Shown here: piece by piece, positions 33,179 to 41,721 of the stretch
Layout: each line of letters opens with the position of its first letter
Numbering within the stretch: the first letter of the stretch is position 1
Source: Jiangella alba
GTDB lineage: Bacteria > Actinomycetota > Actinomycetes > Jiangellales > Jiangellaceae
DNA: 64,000 nucleotides
Direction of reading: 5' to 3'
Assembly (NCBI RefSeq): GCF_900106035.1
Contig: NZ_FNUC01000004.1
Coordinates: 1,550,001-1,614,000 of the forward strand
Made by a program: the position numbers and the translations under genes
The notes under the pieces: model-generated
The model's input: only the letters and a program-made list of their open reading frames with translations
Told to the model about the DNA's origin: nothing
Database searches by the model: none

Positions 33179-35118
33179 ACGGGCGCGTGCGCGGGCAGCC
33201 GGACGGTGAACGTCGACCCCGCGCCGACCATGCTCGACACCGTGACGCTGCCGTCGTGCGCCTCGACCAGGTGCTTGGTGATGGCCAGGCCCAGGCCGCT
33301 GCCGCCGGTGGCCCGGGTGCGGGAGGTGTCGGTGCGGTAGAAACGGTCGAACAGGTGCTCCAGGTGCTCGGGCGCGATGCCGGGACCGTCGTCGCGCACG
33401 GCCAGCACCACCTCGTCGGACACCGCGTCGCGCGACACCCGTACCAGCACGGTGCTGCCGGTGCCGGAGTACTGGACAGCGTTGGCCACCAGGTTGCCCA
33501 GCGCCTGTCGCAGCCGCACCGGGTCGGCGTCGGCCTCGACCGACGGCGGCGCGGCCACCACCAGCTCCACCTGCGACGCCGACGCCGACGGCTGGTGCGC
33601 GGCGACCACCTGGCGGGCGAGGTCGGCGACGTCGATGGTCTCGCGGTGCATCCGGAGCATGCCGGCGTCGGCGAGCGCGAGGTCCTGCAGGTCGTCGATC
33701 AGCCGCTGCAGCAGCGTGGACTCCTCCAGCAGCGACGACACCAGCTGCGGGTCCATCGGCACCACGCCGTCCTCGGCCGCCTCGAGGTAGCCGCGGACGT
33801 TGGCCAGCGGCGTGCGCAGCTCGTGCGCGATGTCGCTGACCATCGCCTTGCGCTGCCGCTCGTTCTCCTCGATCGACGACGCCATGGCGTTGAACGCGTG
33901 GCCCAGCCGGGCCACCTCGTCGCTGCCCGTCACCTGGACCCGGGTGCCCCGTCCGCCGGACGCCAGCCGCTGGGCCGCCTCGGTGAGCGTGCGGATCGGG
34001 TGCGACAGCCGCCGGCCGGCGAAGACGGTGATGCCGGTGGCGGCCGCGAGCACGCCGAGGCCGGTCAGTACCGTACGCACCCACCCGTCGCCGGAGAGCG
34101 CGTCGAACCGGTCGGTCGAGCCGATGTACAGCAGCGCGGGGTCGGCGAGGAACGGCTCCATCGCCTGGTCACCGGCCATGGTGGAGCAGTCGTAGAACTG
34201 GTCGACCTGCGCCTCGTCGCCGGAGTCGACGGAGAGCTGCACCAGCCCGGTCTCGGCGACCGTGGGCAGGGCCACGATGCCGGCGTCGGCGAGGCACTGC
34301 TCGGTCAGCCGCACCTGTTCGGCGTTCAGCGCCTTGCTGGCCGCGCTGGCCTCGGACAGCTCGGGCGGCACGCAGCCGCGGACGGAGTCGTCGACCTTCG
34401 TCGACTCCGTCGGCAGGTCCAGGACGCTGGTGAGCGTGTCGGTCGTCGCGCGCAGCACCGCCCCGTCGGGGCTGACGATGAGCCCTTCGCTGCCGAGGTC
34501 CTGCAGGCAGGCGTTGGCGTCGGCGACCAGGCGCTCGCGCGCCCTGGCCTCCTCCTTGGTCAGCCGCCAGTCCAGCGGAGTCGACATCGGTGCGCCGAGG
34601 CTGACGAAGCTGGCGTCCATGCCGGTGATGCTGATCGTCTCCTCCAGCGGCGTGGCCTCGCCGCCGGGGGGCGGTGTCGCCTCCTCGGCCACGAGACCGC
34701 TGGACCAGGTGCCGGCGAACGGCACGGCCGACGCCATCGAGAACTCGCCGGCCATGACCGAGATCGGCGCCATGGCGTCGACCTCGGCGGTCGGCGTGGA
34801 CGGCAGCGGTGGCGCGTCGCCGCCGGAACCGGCGGAGTCGGCCAGCACCTGGCCGTCGGCGCCGGTCAGCGCGACCCGGCTGCCCGTCGCCCGCGCGAGC
34901 TCGCCGACGAGCTCGCCGACGTCGTTCCACGAGTCGTTGCTCTGCGCGTACGCGATGAGGTTCTGGTAGACGTAGCTGTCGGCCTCGAGGGTGCGCTCGA
35001 ACTCGCCGCGCAGTCGCTGGCTGGTGCTCTGCGTGGTGAGCCAGGCGGTGGCGGTGATGGAGATGACCGCCACCCCGAGCGAGAGCACGAGCAGGCGGAC
35101 GAACAGGCTACGACGCAT
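33166..35118 (-). CDS. Sensor histidine kinase with four-cysteine ectodomain
   Basis: A 650-residue membrane kinase. Helix 1 is residues about 8-28 (LLVLSLGVAVISITATAWL), then an ectodomain of about 320 residues, helix 2 (TVLTGLGVLAAATGITVFAG), and a HAMP linker. The phospho-acceptor His is in SDIAHELRTPLANVRGYLEA (about residue 431). The ATPase domain has N box NLVANAVQYSG, G1 DDGPGIAPEH and G2 GGSGLGLAI. The ectodomain has four cysteines (NACLQDLG, RGCVPPE, EQCLADAG, YDCST), in the same order and context as in the lipoprotein encoded divergently at 35913. It overlaps the response-regulator gene by 11 bp. Confidence 0.88.
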   Translation of the reverse strand: MRRSLFVRLLVLSLGVAVISITATAWLTTQSTSQRLRGEFERTLEADSYVYQNLIAYAQSNDSWNDVGELVGELARATGSRVALTGADGQVLADSAGSGGDAPPLPSTPTAEVDAMAPISVMAGEFSMASAVPFAGTWSSGLVAEEATPPPGGEATPLEETISITGMDASFVSLGAPMSTPLDWRLTKEEARARERLVADANACLQDLGSEGLIVSPDGAVLRATTDTLTSVLDLPTESTKVDDSVRGCVPPELSEASAASKALNAEQVRLTEQCLADAGIVALPTVAETGLVQLSVDSGDEAQVDQFYDCSTMAGDQAMEPFLADPALLYIGSTDRFDALSGDGWVRTVLTGLGVLAAATGITVFAGRRLSHPIRTLTEAAQRLASGGRGTRVQVTGSDEVARLGHAFNAMASSIEENERQRKAMVSDIAHELRTPLANVRGYLEAAEDGVVPMDPQLVSSLLEESTLLQRLIDDLQDLALADAGMLRMHRETIDVADLARQVVAAHQPSASASQVELVVAAPPSVEADADPVRLRQALGNLVANAVQYSGTGSTVLVRVSRDAVSDEVVLAVRDDGPGIAPEHLEHLFDRFYRTDTSRTRATGGSGLGLAITKHLVEAHDGSVTVSSMVGAGSTFTVRLPAHAPVPAT

Positions 35119-35812
35119 CGCGCACTCCCGGTTGATCGGCCATCTTGTAGCCGACGCCGTACACCGTCAGCAGGAACGCCGGCGCCGCCGGATCGGCCTC
35201 GAGCTTGCGCCGCAGGTTCATGACGTGCACGTCGACGGTGCGGTCCAGCGCGTAGTGGTCGAAGCCGAACGCCTGCTCCAGCAGCTTCTGCCGCGGGAAC
35301 ACCCGCCCGGGCTCCGCGGCCAGGCAGGCCAGGATCTTGAACTCGGCCGGCGTCACGTCGATCTCGCGGCCGTCGACGAACACCTGGTGCCGCGCGGTGT
35401 CGACCACGAGGTCGCCGATGCGCAGCCGGGAGTCGGCGGCCCGGTGCCGGTCGGCCCGGCGCAGGATGGTGCGGACCCGGGCGACCAGCTCGCGGGGGCT
35501 GTACGGCTTGGTGAGGTAGTCGTCGGCGCCGAGGTCGAGACCGAGCAGCAGGTCGTCCTCGGTGGACCGCGCGGTCAGCATGATGATCGGGGTGTCGGAC
35601 TCGGTGCGCAGGATGCGGCAGACGTCGAGGCCGTCGACCCGCGGCATCATGACGTCCAGCACCAGCAGGTCCGGCTGCCGCCGCCGCGCCTCGTCCAGGG
35701 CGGCGCGGCCGTCGTGCGTGATGACGACGGAGTGGCCCTCGCGTTCGAGGTAGCGGCGGACGAGCTCGGCCTGTTTGACGTCGTCCTCGGCCACGAGGAT
35801 CCGGGCTCCCAT
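35108..35812 (-). CDS. OmpR/PhoB-family response regulator
   Basis: A 234-residue response regulator. Receiver: acidic pair Asp10-Asp11, phosphorylated Asp53 in LLVLDVMMPRVDGL, Thr in IMLTARS and Lys in DDYLTKPYSPRELVARV. Effector: OmpR-type winged helix with DVTPAEFKILACLAAEPGRV, DHYALDRTVDVHVMNLRRKL and VYGVGYKM. ATG 35810-35812 is used. Its gene is first of a regulator-kinase pair and is divergent from the lipoprotein/HlyD/ABC operon; the shared gap holds a two-sided direct-repeat site that it probably binds. Confidence 0.92.
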   Translation of the reverse strand: MGARILVAEDDVKQAELVRRYLEREGHSVVITHDGRAALDEARRRQPDLLVLDVMMPRVDGLDVCRILRTESDTPIIMLTARSTEDDLLLGLDLGADDYLTKPYSPRELVARVRTILRRADRHRAADSRLRIGDLVVDTARHQVFVDGREIDVTPAEFKILACLAAEPGRVFPRQKLLEQAFGFDHYALDRTVDVHVMNLRRKLEADPAAPAFLLTVYGVGYKMADQPGVRDAS

Positions 35813-35832
35813 GACATTCGAGTGTGGCAGGA

Positions 35833-35891
35833 AGCTGTCAGGAACCTGTGAAGAGCGCGGATCTGACGGCTCCTTCACAGGTTCTTCACAG
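35833..35891. promoter_or_regulatory. Two-sided response-regulator binding site
   Basis: Two identical 12-bp arms in inverted orientation, GAACCTGTGAAG (35842-35853) and CTTCACAGGTTC (35873-35884), flank a 19-bp spacer in the gap between the regulator gene and the lipoprotein gene. On the right, TTCACAG is repeated directly at 35874 and 35885, 11 bp apart. On the left strand the arm is followed by CTGACAG at the same spacing. Direct heptamers one helical turn apart are typical of OmpR/PhoB-family boxes, so each promoter seems to have its own box. Confidence 0.75.
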
Positions 35892-35912
35892 CGCTGATCG
35901 CACCCTGCTGGC

Positions 35913-37073
35913 ATGACGAATTGGCGAGCACGGGCCCGGCTGCTGGCGTACGCCTGCGTGGCCGGCCTGGTCCTGACCGGCTGCGGCGACGACGACGGCA
36001 GCGGCGGGCAGAACGACGGGGGCAACGGCACGTCGGGCCAGTCCGGCGACGGCGAGGAGCTGAGCCCCCTGGAGCAGTACCTGGGTGAGGACTCCGGCCT
36101 CGGCGGCAGCGGCGGCATGACGGTCGCCTTCTCGATGGCCGACCTCGGCGAGGACGAGCGCCAGCAGATGCGGCAGGTCGAAGAGCTGGTCGCGTCCTGC
36201 ATGCAGGAGGCCGGTTTCGAGTACATCCCGGCCGACCCAGGTGGCGGCGAGGGCGGCGACGACCCGTTCGCCGACGCCTACTCCCTGCCGCCGGACGAGT
36301 TCGCCCGCGAGTACGGCTACGGCATGACCACGCTCATGGACCCGGGCAAGGAGACCGAGACCGAGGACACCGACCCGAACAAGCCGATCCGCGACGGCCT
36401 GTCCGAGGCGGCGCTCGAGCAGTACAACCGCGCGCTCTTCGGCGACACCGTCGAGATGAGCGGCGGCGGCGCCGTCGCCATCGCACCGGGCGACGGCGAG
36501 CAGTCGGCGCCGCAGGACCAGGGCTGCTACGGCGAGGCCAGCGCCGAGGTCTACGGCGACGAGGGCCTCATGGGCGACTTCGACATGAGCGAGTTCGAGG
36601 GCCTGTTCGAAGACCTCGACGCGCTGCGTCAGCGCGTCGAGAGCGACCCGCGCATGGTCGAGGCGACCGAGGCGTGGGCGGCATGCATGGCCGAGGCCGG
36701 CTACAGCGAGTTCGACACCACGGGCCAGCCCGAGGAGACGGTCATGAACCGGATGAGCGAGCTCTACGGCTGGGACTCGGAGTCGCCGACCGAGCCTCCG
36801 AGCGGTGAGGACGACGGCGAGGGCGACCCGAGCGTCACCATCGGCGGCGGCGGGGAGGACATCGACGAGGCGGCGCTGGCCGAACTGCAGGAGTACGAGA
36901 TCGCGGTCGCGACCGCCGATTACGACTGCGAGCAGCAGGAGTACGCCGAGGTCCAGAAGGACGTCGCGTGGGGCTTCGAGGAGGAGTTCGTCGACCAGCA
37001 CGAGGCCGAGCTCGAGCGCTATCGCGACGCGATGGCGGAGGGCCCGGCGGGTAGCGCCGGTGGCATCGGGTGA
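35913..37073 (+). CDS. Four-cysteine lipoprotein
   Basis: A 386-residue secreted lipoprotein: signal LLAYACVAGLVLTGCGDDD with the lipobox Cys at about residue 25, then a long Gly/Ser/Asp linker. The mature part is acidic with no enzyme motif. Four further cysteines fall in ASCMQEAGFEY, QGCYGEASAEV, AACMAEAGYSEF and DYDCEQQEY. FAREYGYGMTTL and EQYNRALFGD also belong to this actinobacterial lipoprotein type. The cysteine pattern matches the kinase ectodomain encoded divergently. It leads a four-gene, 4-bp-overlapping operon with an HlyD-like adaptor and a MacB-type ABC transporter, so it may sense or deliver the same ligand at the cell surface. Confidence 0.8.
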   Translation: MTNWRARARLLAYACVAGLVLTGCGDDDGSGGQNDGGNGTSGQSGDGEELSPLEQYLGEDSGLGGSGGMTVAFSMADLGEDERQQMRQVEELVASCMQEAGFEYIPADPGGGEGGDDPFADAYSLPPDEFAREYGYGMTTLMDPGKETETEDTDPNKPIRDGLSEAALEQYNRALFGDTVEMSGGGAVAIAPGDGEQSAPQDQGCYGEASAEVYGDEGLMGDFDMSEFEGLFEDLDALRQRVESDPRMVEATEAWAACMAEAGYSEFDTTGQPEETVMNRMSELYGWDSESPTEPPSGEDDGEGDPSVTIGGGGEDIDEAALAELQEYEIAVATADYDCEQQEYAEVQKDVAWGFEEEFVDQHEAELERYRDAMAEGPAGSAGGIG

Positions 37074-38413
37074 GCCGAGCACGCAGCCGGACCCTGCTCG
37101 TCGTGGGCGGTACTGCCGTCATCGCCCTGGGTGCCGGCATCTTCGCCGGCACCCGCATCACCTCGCCCGCCGACGCCATCGCGCGGACGGCCGCGCCCGA
37201 GGCGTCCGAGGTCACGGTGCCGGTTGAGGCCCGCACGCTCAACAGCGAGGTCGTCACCCGCGGCGACGTGTCCGCGGCCGGCGCCGTCGACGTCAAGCCG
37301 GAGACCGGCGGCCTGGAGACGCCGCCGATCGTCACCGGCCAGGTGCCCGAGGTCGGCGCCGAGATCGCCGAGGGCGCCGCGCTGCTGGAGATCGTCGGCC
37401 GGCCGCTGATCGCGCTGGCCGGCGAACTGCCCATGTACCGGTCGCTGCGCCCGGGCATGAGCGGCCCGGACGTCGCACAGCTGGAGGTCACGCTGGACCG
37501 CCTCGGGCTGGACCCGGGCGAGGTCGACGACGAGTACACGCTGTCGACCGGCAACGCCGTGGCCGACCTGTTCGAGCGCATCGGTTACGAGGCGCCGGCT
37601 CCGGACCCCGGGGCCGAGGCCGAGCTCGACGCCGCCAACGACGCCGTCGAGGCGGCCGAGGACGCGGTCGAGGACGCCGACGACGCGCTCGACGCCGGCG
37701 ACTCCGCGACCGGCCCGGACGGCGCGCCCGTCGACACCGACGCGCTGAAGGACGCGCTCGACGAGGCCCGCGAGCAGCTCGCCGACGCACGCACCGCCCG
37801 CGACGAGGCCGCGGCCGCCGCCGGCACCCCGCTGCCCGCGTCCGAGGTGGTGTTCGTGCCGAGCCTGCCGCGCCGGGTCGACGAGGTGCACGTGCGCCGC
37901 GGCGGCCAGATCGACGGCGCGGCCATGTCCGTCAGCGGCGCCTCCCTCGTCGTCACGGCGAACGTCGACAAGGCCGACTTCGAGCTGCTCGCCGTCGACC
38001 AGCCCGTCTCCATCGAGTTGCCGACCGGCGAGCAGGTGCCCGGCACCATCACCGCCATCGACGAGGCCGAGGGCGAGGGCGCCTCCGGCTGGAACGTCAC
38101 CGTCGCGCCGGGCGAGCTGACGCCCGAGCAGGCCGAGGCGCTGCGCGGGCAGAACGTGCGCATCACGGTGCCGATCGAGAGCACCGAGGGCGACGTGCTC
38201 GCCGTCCCGCTGGCGGCGCTGACCGCCGGGCCGGGTGGCGAGTCGCGGGTCGAGGTCATGCGCGACGGCGTCGCCGAGCTGGTCGAGGTCGAGGTCGGCC
38301 TGACCGCCCAGGGCTACGCCGAGGTCACCGCCGTCGACGGCACGCTCGCCGCGGGCGACCTGGTGGTCGTCGGCGACACCGGCGACGACTCCGACGACGG
38401 GGGCGACGAGTGA
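37070..38413 (+). CDS. HlyD-like adaptor with peptidoglycan-binding domain
   Basis: A 447-residue membrane-anchored extracytoplasmic adaptor. An N-terminal helix (LLVVGGTAVIALGAGIFAGT) is followed by a first barrel/lipoyl segment, then a peptidoglycan-binding-1 domain (YRSLRPGMSGPDVAQLEVTL, about residues 122-165). A long acidic/alanine coiled coil follows (AEAELDAANDAVEAAEDAVE), then beta domains with VFVPSLPRRVDEVHVRRGGQ and VPLAALTAGPGGES. It couples the ABC transporter to the wall or to a partner outside. GTG 37070 overlaps the lipoprotein stop by 4 bp. Confidence 0.82.
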   Translation: MSRARSRTLLVVGGTAVIALGAGIFAGTRITSPADAIARTAAPEASEVTVPVEARTLNSEVVTRGDVSAAGAVDVKPETGGLETPPIVTGQVPEVGAEIAEGAALLEIVGRPLIALAGELPMYRSLRPGMSGPDVAQLEVTLDRLGLDPGEVDDEYTLSTGNAVADLFERIGYEAPAPDPGAEAELDAANDAVEAAEDAVEDADDALDAGDSATGPDGAPVDTDALKDALDEAREQLADARTARDEAAAAAGTPLPASEVVFVPSLPRRVDEVHVRRGGQIDGAAMSVSGASLVVTANVDKADFELLAVDQPVSIELPTGEQVPGTITAIDEAEGEGASGWNVTVAPGELTPEQAEALRGQNVRITVPIESTEGDVLAVPLAALTAGPGGESRVEVMRDGVAELVEVEVGLTAQGYAEVTAVDGTLAAGDLVVVGDTGDDSDDGGDE

Positions 38414-39105
38414 CGCCGCCGGTCGTCGAGATGAGCGGCATCGGCCGGGTGTTCCCCGGACCGCCGCGGGTCGAGGCCGTCCGCGACGTCGACCTGTCCG
38501 TCGCGCAGGGCGAGTACCTGTCGATCATCGGGCCGTCCGGGTCGGGGAAGTCGACGCTGCTGAACCTGCTCGGCCTGCTGGACCGGCCGTCGCACGGCGT
38601 CTACCGGCTCGACGGCGTCGATGTCAGCACGCTGTCCGAGCGGCGCCGCACCCGCGTGCGCGGCGAGCGCATCGGGTTCGTCTTCCAGGCGTTCCACCTG
38701 CTGCCGCACCGCAGCGTGCTGGAGAACGTCGAGCTGTCGATGATCTACCGGCGGGTGCCGCGCAAGGAGCGCACGGCGCGCGCCGTCGCCACGCTCGAGC
38801 GGGTCGGGCTCGGGCACCGGCTCGACTTCGACCCGATCACGCTGTCCGGCGGCGAGCGGCAGCGGGTGGCCATCGCCCGCGCGCTGGTCGCCCAGCCCAG
38901 CCTGCTGCTGGCCGACGAGCCCACCGGCAACCTCGACTCCGGCAACGCGGCGTCGGTGCTCAACCTGTTCGACGAGCTGCACGCCGAGGGCATCACGCTC
39001 GCCGTCATCACCCACGACGACGGTGTCAGCGCGCGGGCGCAGCGGCGGGTCCGCATCGTCGACGGCGTGATGTCCGACGTCGTGCCGGCCGGGGTGGTCG
39101 CGTGA
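38410..39105 (+). CDS. MacB/LolD-type ABC ATPase
   Basis: A 231-residue ABC ATPase. Walker A is GPSGSGKST, the Q loop is VFQAFHLLPHRSVLENVELS, the signature is LSGGERQRVAIARAL, Walker B is LLLADEPTGNLDS, and the H loop is AVITHDD. The LLPHRSVLENV context and length are those of the MacB/LolD/FtsE group, which works with FtsX-fold permeases by mechanotransmission rather than by transport through the membrane core. It overlaps its neighbours by 4 bp at each end. Confidence 0.92.
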   Translation: MTPPVVEMSGIGRVFPGPPRVEAVRDVDLSVAQGEYLSIIGPSGSGKSTLLNLLGLLDRPSHGVYRLDGVDVSTLSERRRTRVRGERIGFVFQAFHLLPHRSVLENVELSMIYRRVPRKERTARAVATLERVGLGHRLDFDPITLSGGERQRVAIARALVAQPSLLLADEPTGNLDSGNAASVLNLFDELHAEGITLAVITHDDGVSARAQRRVRIVDGVMSDVVPAGVVA

Positions 39106-40385
39106 GGCGGCTGCGGTTGCCGCGTCCCCACCTGCCCGGGCTGCGGCGCCGGCGCGCGGGCGGACGGCAGCGGCTGACCGGCCGCGGCCACCGGATGCGG
39201 ATGGCCGACCTGTTCGGCGAGGCGCTCGCCGGGGTGGCCGCCCGGCCGTCGCGGCTGGCGCTGACCACGCTGGGCACGGTGCTCGGCATCGCGGCGATGG
39301 TGGCGACGATCGGGCTCGGGCAGACCGCCGCGGGGCAGATCACCGACCGCTTCGACGCCGTCGCGGCCACCCGGGTCACCGTCGCGGCGGGTGAGACCGA
39401 CGGCCCCGACGGCGAGGTCGCGCTCACGCAGCTGCCGTGGGACGCGCCGGAGCGGATGCTGCGGCTGGCCGGCGTCGCGTCGGCGGGCACGTTCGCTGGC
39501 GTCGACGTCGGCGGCGACGCCGTGCGCGGGGTGCCGTACGGCACGCAGGAGCAGGTGGTGCCGGTCGGGGCCGCGTCGGCCGGGCTGTTCGAGGCGCTCG
39601 GCGCGCGGCTGGCCGGCGGCCGGTTCTTCGACGAGGGGCACGACGCGCGCGGCGACGCCGTCGTCGTCCTCGGCCGGTACGCCGCCGACCGCCTGGGCAT
39701 CAACCGGGTCGACTCCCAGCCGTCGATCTTCATCGGCGACCGCGCGTTCACCGTCATCGGGATCCTGGACGCCGTCGACTACCGCACCGAGCTGCAGGAC
39801 TCCGTGATCATGCCGATGACGACCGCGCGCGAGCTGTACGAGCTGGCGGCGCCCGAGGCCCTGGAGGTCCGGACGGACGTCGGCGCGGCCCAGCTGATCG
39901 GCCGGCAGGCGCCGATCGCCGTCGACCCCAACAACCCCGACCTGCTGGACGTCAACGCGCCGCCGCCGCCCGGCTCCATGCGCGACAACGTGTCGGCCGA
40001 CGTCAACGGGCTGTTCCTGGCGCTCGGTGGGCTGGCGCTGCTGGTCGGCGGGCTGGGCATCGCGAACGTCACGCTGCTGTCGGTGATGGAGCGGATCTCC
40101 GAGATCGGGCTGCGCCGCTCGATCGGGGCCGGGCGGTCTCACGTAGCCGGGCAGTTCCTGATCGAGAGCGGCATCGTCGGGCTGCTCGGCGGGCTGGTCG
40201 GGTCGACGGTCGGGGTGCTCGCCACGGTCGGGGTGTCGGTGGTGCGCGACTGGACGCCGCTGCTGGACATCCGGCTGGCGCTGGTGGCGCCCCTGCTCGG
40301 CGGGCTGATCGGGCTGGTCGCCGGCGCCTACCCGGCCTGGCGGGCCTCCGCCGTCGAGCCGATAGCCGCGTTGCGCACCGGGTAG
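39102..40385 (+). CDS. MacB-type FtsX-fold ABC permease
   Basis: A 427-residue permease. After a basic N-terminus comes helix 1 (LALTTLGTVLGIAAMVATIG), a MacB periplasmic domain of about 220 residues, and the C-terminal FtsX unit with three helices: LFLALGGLALLVGGLGIANV, GIVGLLGGLVGSTVGVLATV and LALVAPLLGGLIGLVAGAYP. VMERISEIGLRRSIGAGRSH is the conserved cytoplasmic loop. With the ATPase, adaptor and lipoprotein it forms a complex facing the cell wall, probably for envelope-stress or peptide resistance. Confidence 0.9.
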   Translation: MRRLRLPRPHLPGLRRRRAGGRQRLTGRGHRMRMADLFGEALAGVAARPSRLALTTLGTVLGIAAMVATIGLGQTAAGQITDRFDAVAATRVTVAAGETDGPDGEVALTQLPWDAPERMLRLAGVASAGTFAGVDVGGDAVRGVPYGTQEQVVPVGAASAGLFEALGARLAGGRFFDEGHDARGDAVVVLGRYAADRLGINRVDSQPSIFIGDRAFTVIGILDAVDYRTELQDSVIMPMTTARELYELAAPEALEVRTDVGAAQLIGRQAPIAVDPNNPDLLDVNAPPPPGSMRDNVSADVNGLFLALGGLALLVGGLGIANVTLLSVMERISEIGLRRSIGAGRSHVAGQFLIESGIVGLLGGLVGSTVGVLATVGVSVVRDWTPLLDIRLALVAPLLGGLIGLVAGAYPAWRASAVEPIAALRTG

Positions 40386-40413
40386 GTCCGAGACGCTGCG
40401 CGATGCTGGGTCC

Positions 40414-41052
40414 GTGGAGATCTTCGCGGAGCGGACCCAGCTCGCGCTCGACCTCGTCGGAGTGTTCTTCTTCGCGGTCACCGGCGCGCTGCTGGCGGCG
40501 CGGAAGGGGTTCGACGTCGTGGCCAGCGCGCTGCTGGCCGGGATGACGGGCCTGGGCGGCGGGGTGGTCCGGGACGTCATCATCGGGGTGCGGCCGGCGG
40601 CGCTGGAACACCCGGTGTACCTCGCGCCGGTGCTGCTCGCCGTCGGCGTCGTCTACCTGTACTACCCGCACGTCTCGCGGTTCCGGCGCACCCTGCTGCT
40701 GTTCGACGCGGCCGGGCTCGGCCTGTTCTGCGTCACCGGGACGGCGAAGGCGCTGGCCGCGGACGTGCCGGCGGTGTCGGCGGCGCTGCTCGGCGTGACC
40801 ACCGCGGTCGGCGGCGGCCTGCTGCGCGACGTCGTGGCGCGCGAGGTGCCGTCGCTGTTCCGCTACGACGACATCTACGCGCTGCCCGCGATGGTCGGCG
40901 CCGCGGCGACCGCCGTGCTGTGGCGGCTCGACGCGCTGTCGGTCTGGACCGGCGTCGCGGCGAGCGTCGTGACCTTCACGCTGCGGGCGCTGGCCCTGCG
41001 CTACAGCTGGCGCGCGCCGCTGGCCTACCGCCGTCAGGCCCCGGACGGCTGA
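40414..41052 (+). CDS. TRIC-family cation channel protein
   Basis: A 212-residue membrane protein with seven helices and two copies of the TRIC/UPF0126 unit: ALLAARKGFDVVASALLAGM followed by TGLGGGVVRDVIIGVRP, and ALAADVPAVSAALLGVTTAV followed by GGGLLRDVVAREVPSLF. The GGG-x-x-R-D loops line the pore of prokaryotic TRIC potassium channels. GTG 40414 is the start; no clear ribosome site is visible. The gene lies 28 bp after the ABC permease and may be independent of it. Confidence 0.85.
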   Translation: MEIFAERTQLALDLVGVFFFAVTGALLAARKGFDVVASALLAGMTGLGGGVVRDVIIGVRPAALEHPVYLAPVLLAVGVVYLYYPHVSRFRRTLLLFDAAGLGLFCVTGTAKALAADVPAVSAALLGVTTAVGGGLLRDVVAREVPSLFRYDDIYALPAMVGAAATAVLWRLDALSVWTGVAASVVTFTLRALALRYSWRAPLAYRRQAPDG

Positions 41053-41074
41053 GCGCGTTCGGTAGTGTCCCCAC

Positions 41075-41659
41075 ATGCTGCTCTCCGACCGGGACATCCG
41101 CGCCGCCGTCGAGTCGAAGCGGGTCGTGCTCGACCCGTTCGACCCGGAGATGATCCAACCGTCGAGCATCGACGTCCGGCTCGACCGCTACTTCCGGGTG
41201 TTCGAGAACCACCGGTACCCGCACATCGACCCGGCGGAGGAGCAGCCCGACCTCACCCGCATGGTCGAACCCGACGGCGGCGAGCCGTTCGTCCTGCACC
41301 CCGGCGAGTTCGTGCTCGCGTCGACGTACGAGGCGGTGACGCTCGGCGACGACGTCGCGGCCCGGCTCGAGGGGAAGTCGAGCCTGGGCCGGCTGGGGCT
41401 GCTGACGCACTCGACCGCCGGGTTCATCGACCCCGGCTTCACCGGCCACGTCACGCTCGAGCTGTCCAACGTGGCGACGCTGCCGATCAAGCTGTGGCCG
41501 GGCATGAAGATCGGCCAGCTGTGCTTCTTCCAGCTGACGTCGCCGGCCGAGGAGCCGTACGGGACCGCCCGGCACGGCTCGCGCTACCAGGGGCAGCGCG
41601 GCCCGACGCCCAGCCGGTCGCACCTCAACTTCCACCGCACCCGGGTCGACGGCGCGTAG
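41075..41659 (+). CDS. dcd: dCTP deaminase
   Basis: A 194-residue dCTP deaminase. [36 protein letters not shown], the active-site [10 protein letters not shown] with its Ser-Arg pair, the catalytic Glu in [17 protein letters not shown] and the C-terminal lid [13 protein letters not shown] are all present. Actinobacterial members such as the M. tuberculosis enzyme are bifunctional and go directly to dUMP, and this length and sequence fit that group. ATG 41075. Confidence 0.95.
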   Translation: MLLSDRDIRAAVESKRVVLDPFDPEMIQPSSIDVRLDRYFRVFENHRYPHIDPAEEQPDLTRMVEPDGGEPFVLHPGEFVLASTYEAVTLGDDVAARLEGKSSLGRLGLLTHSTAGFIDPGFTGHVTLELSNVATLPIKLWPGMKIGQLCFFQLTSPAEEPYGTARHGSRYQGQRGPTPSRSHLNFHRTRVDGA

Positions 41660-41721
41660 CGGTTACCCGCGAGTAATGTGGGTCGTGAGACCCGTCCGAT
41701 CGGCAAGGAGGCCGAGCCCGC

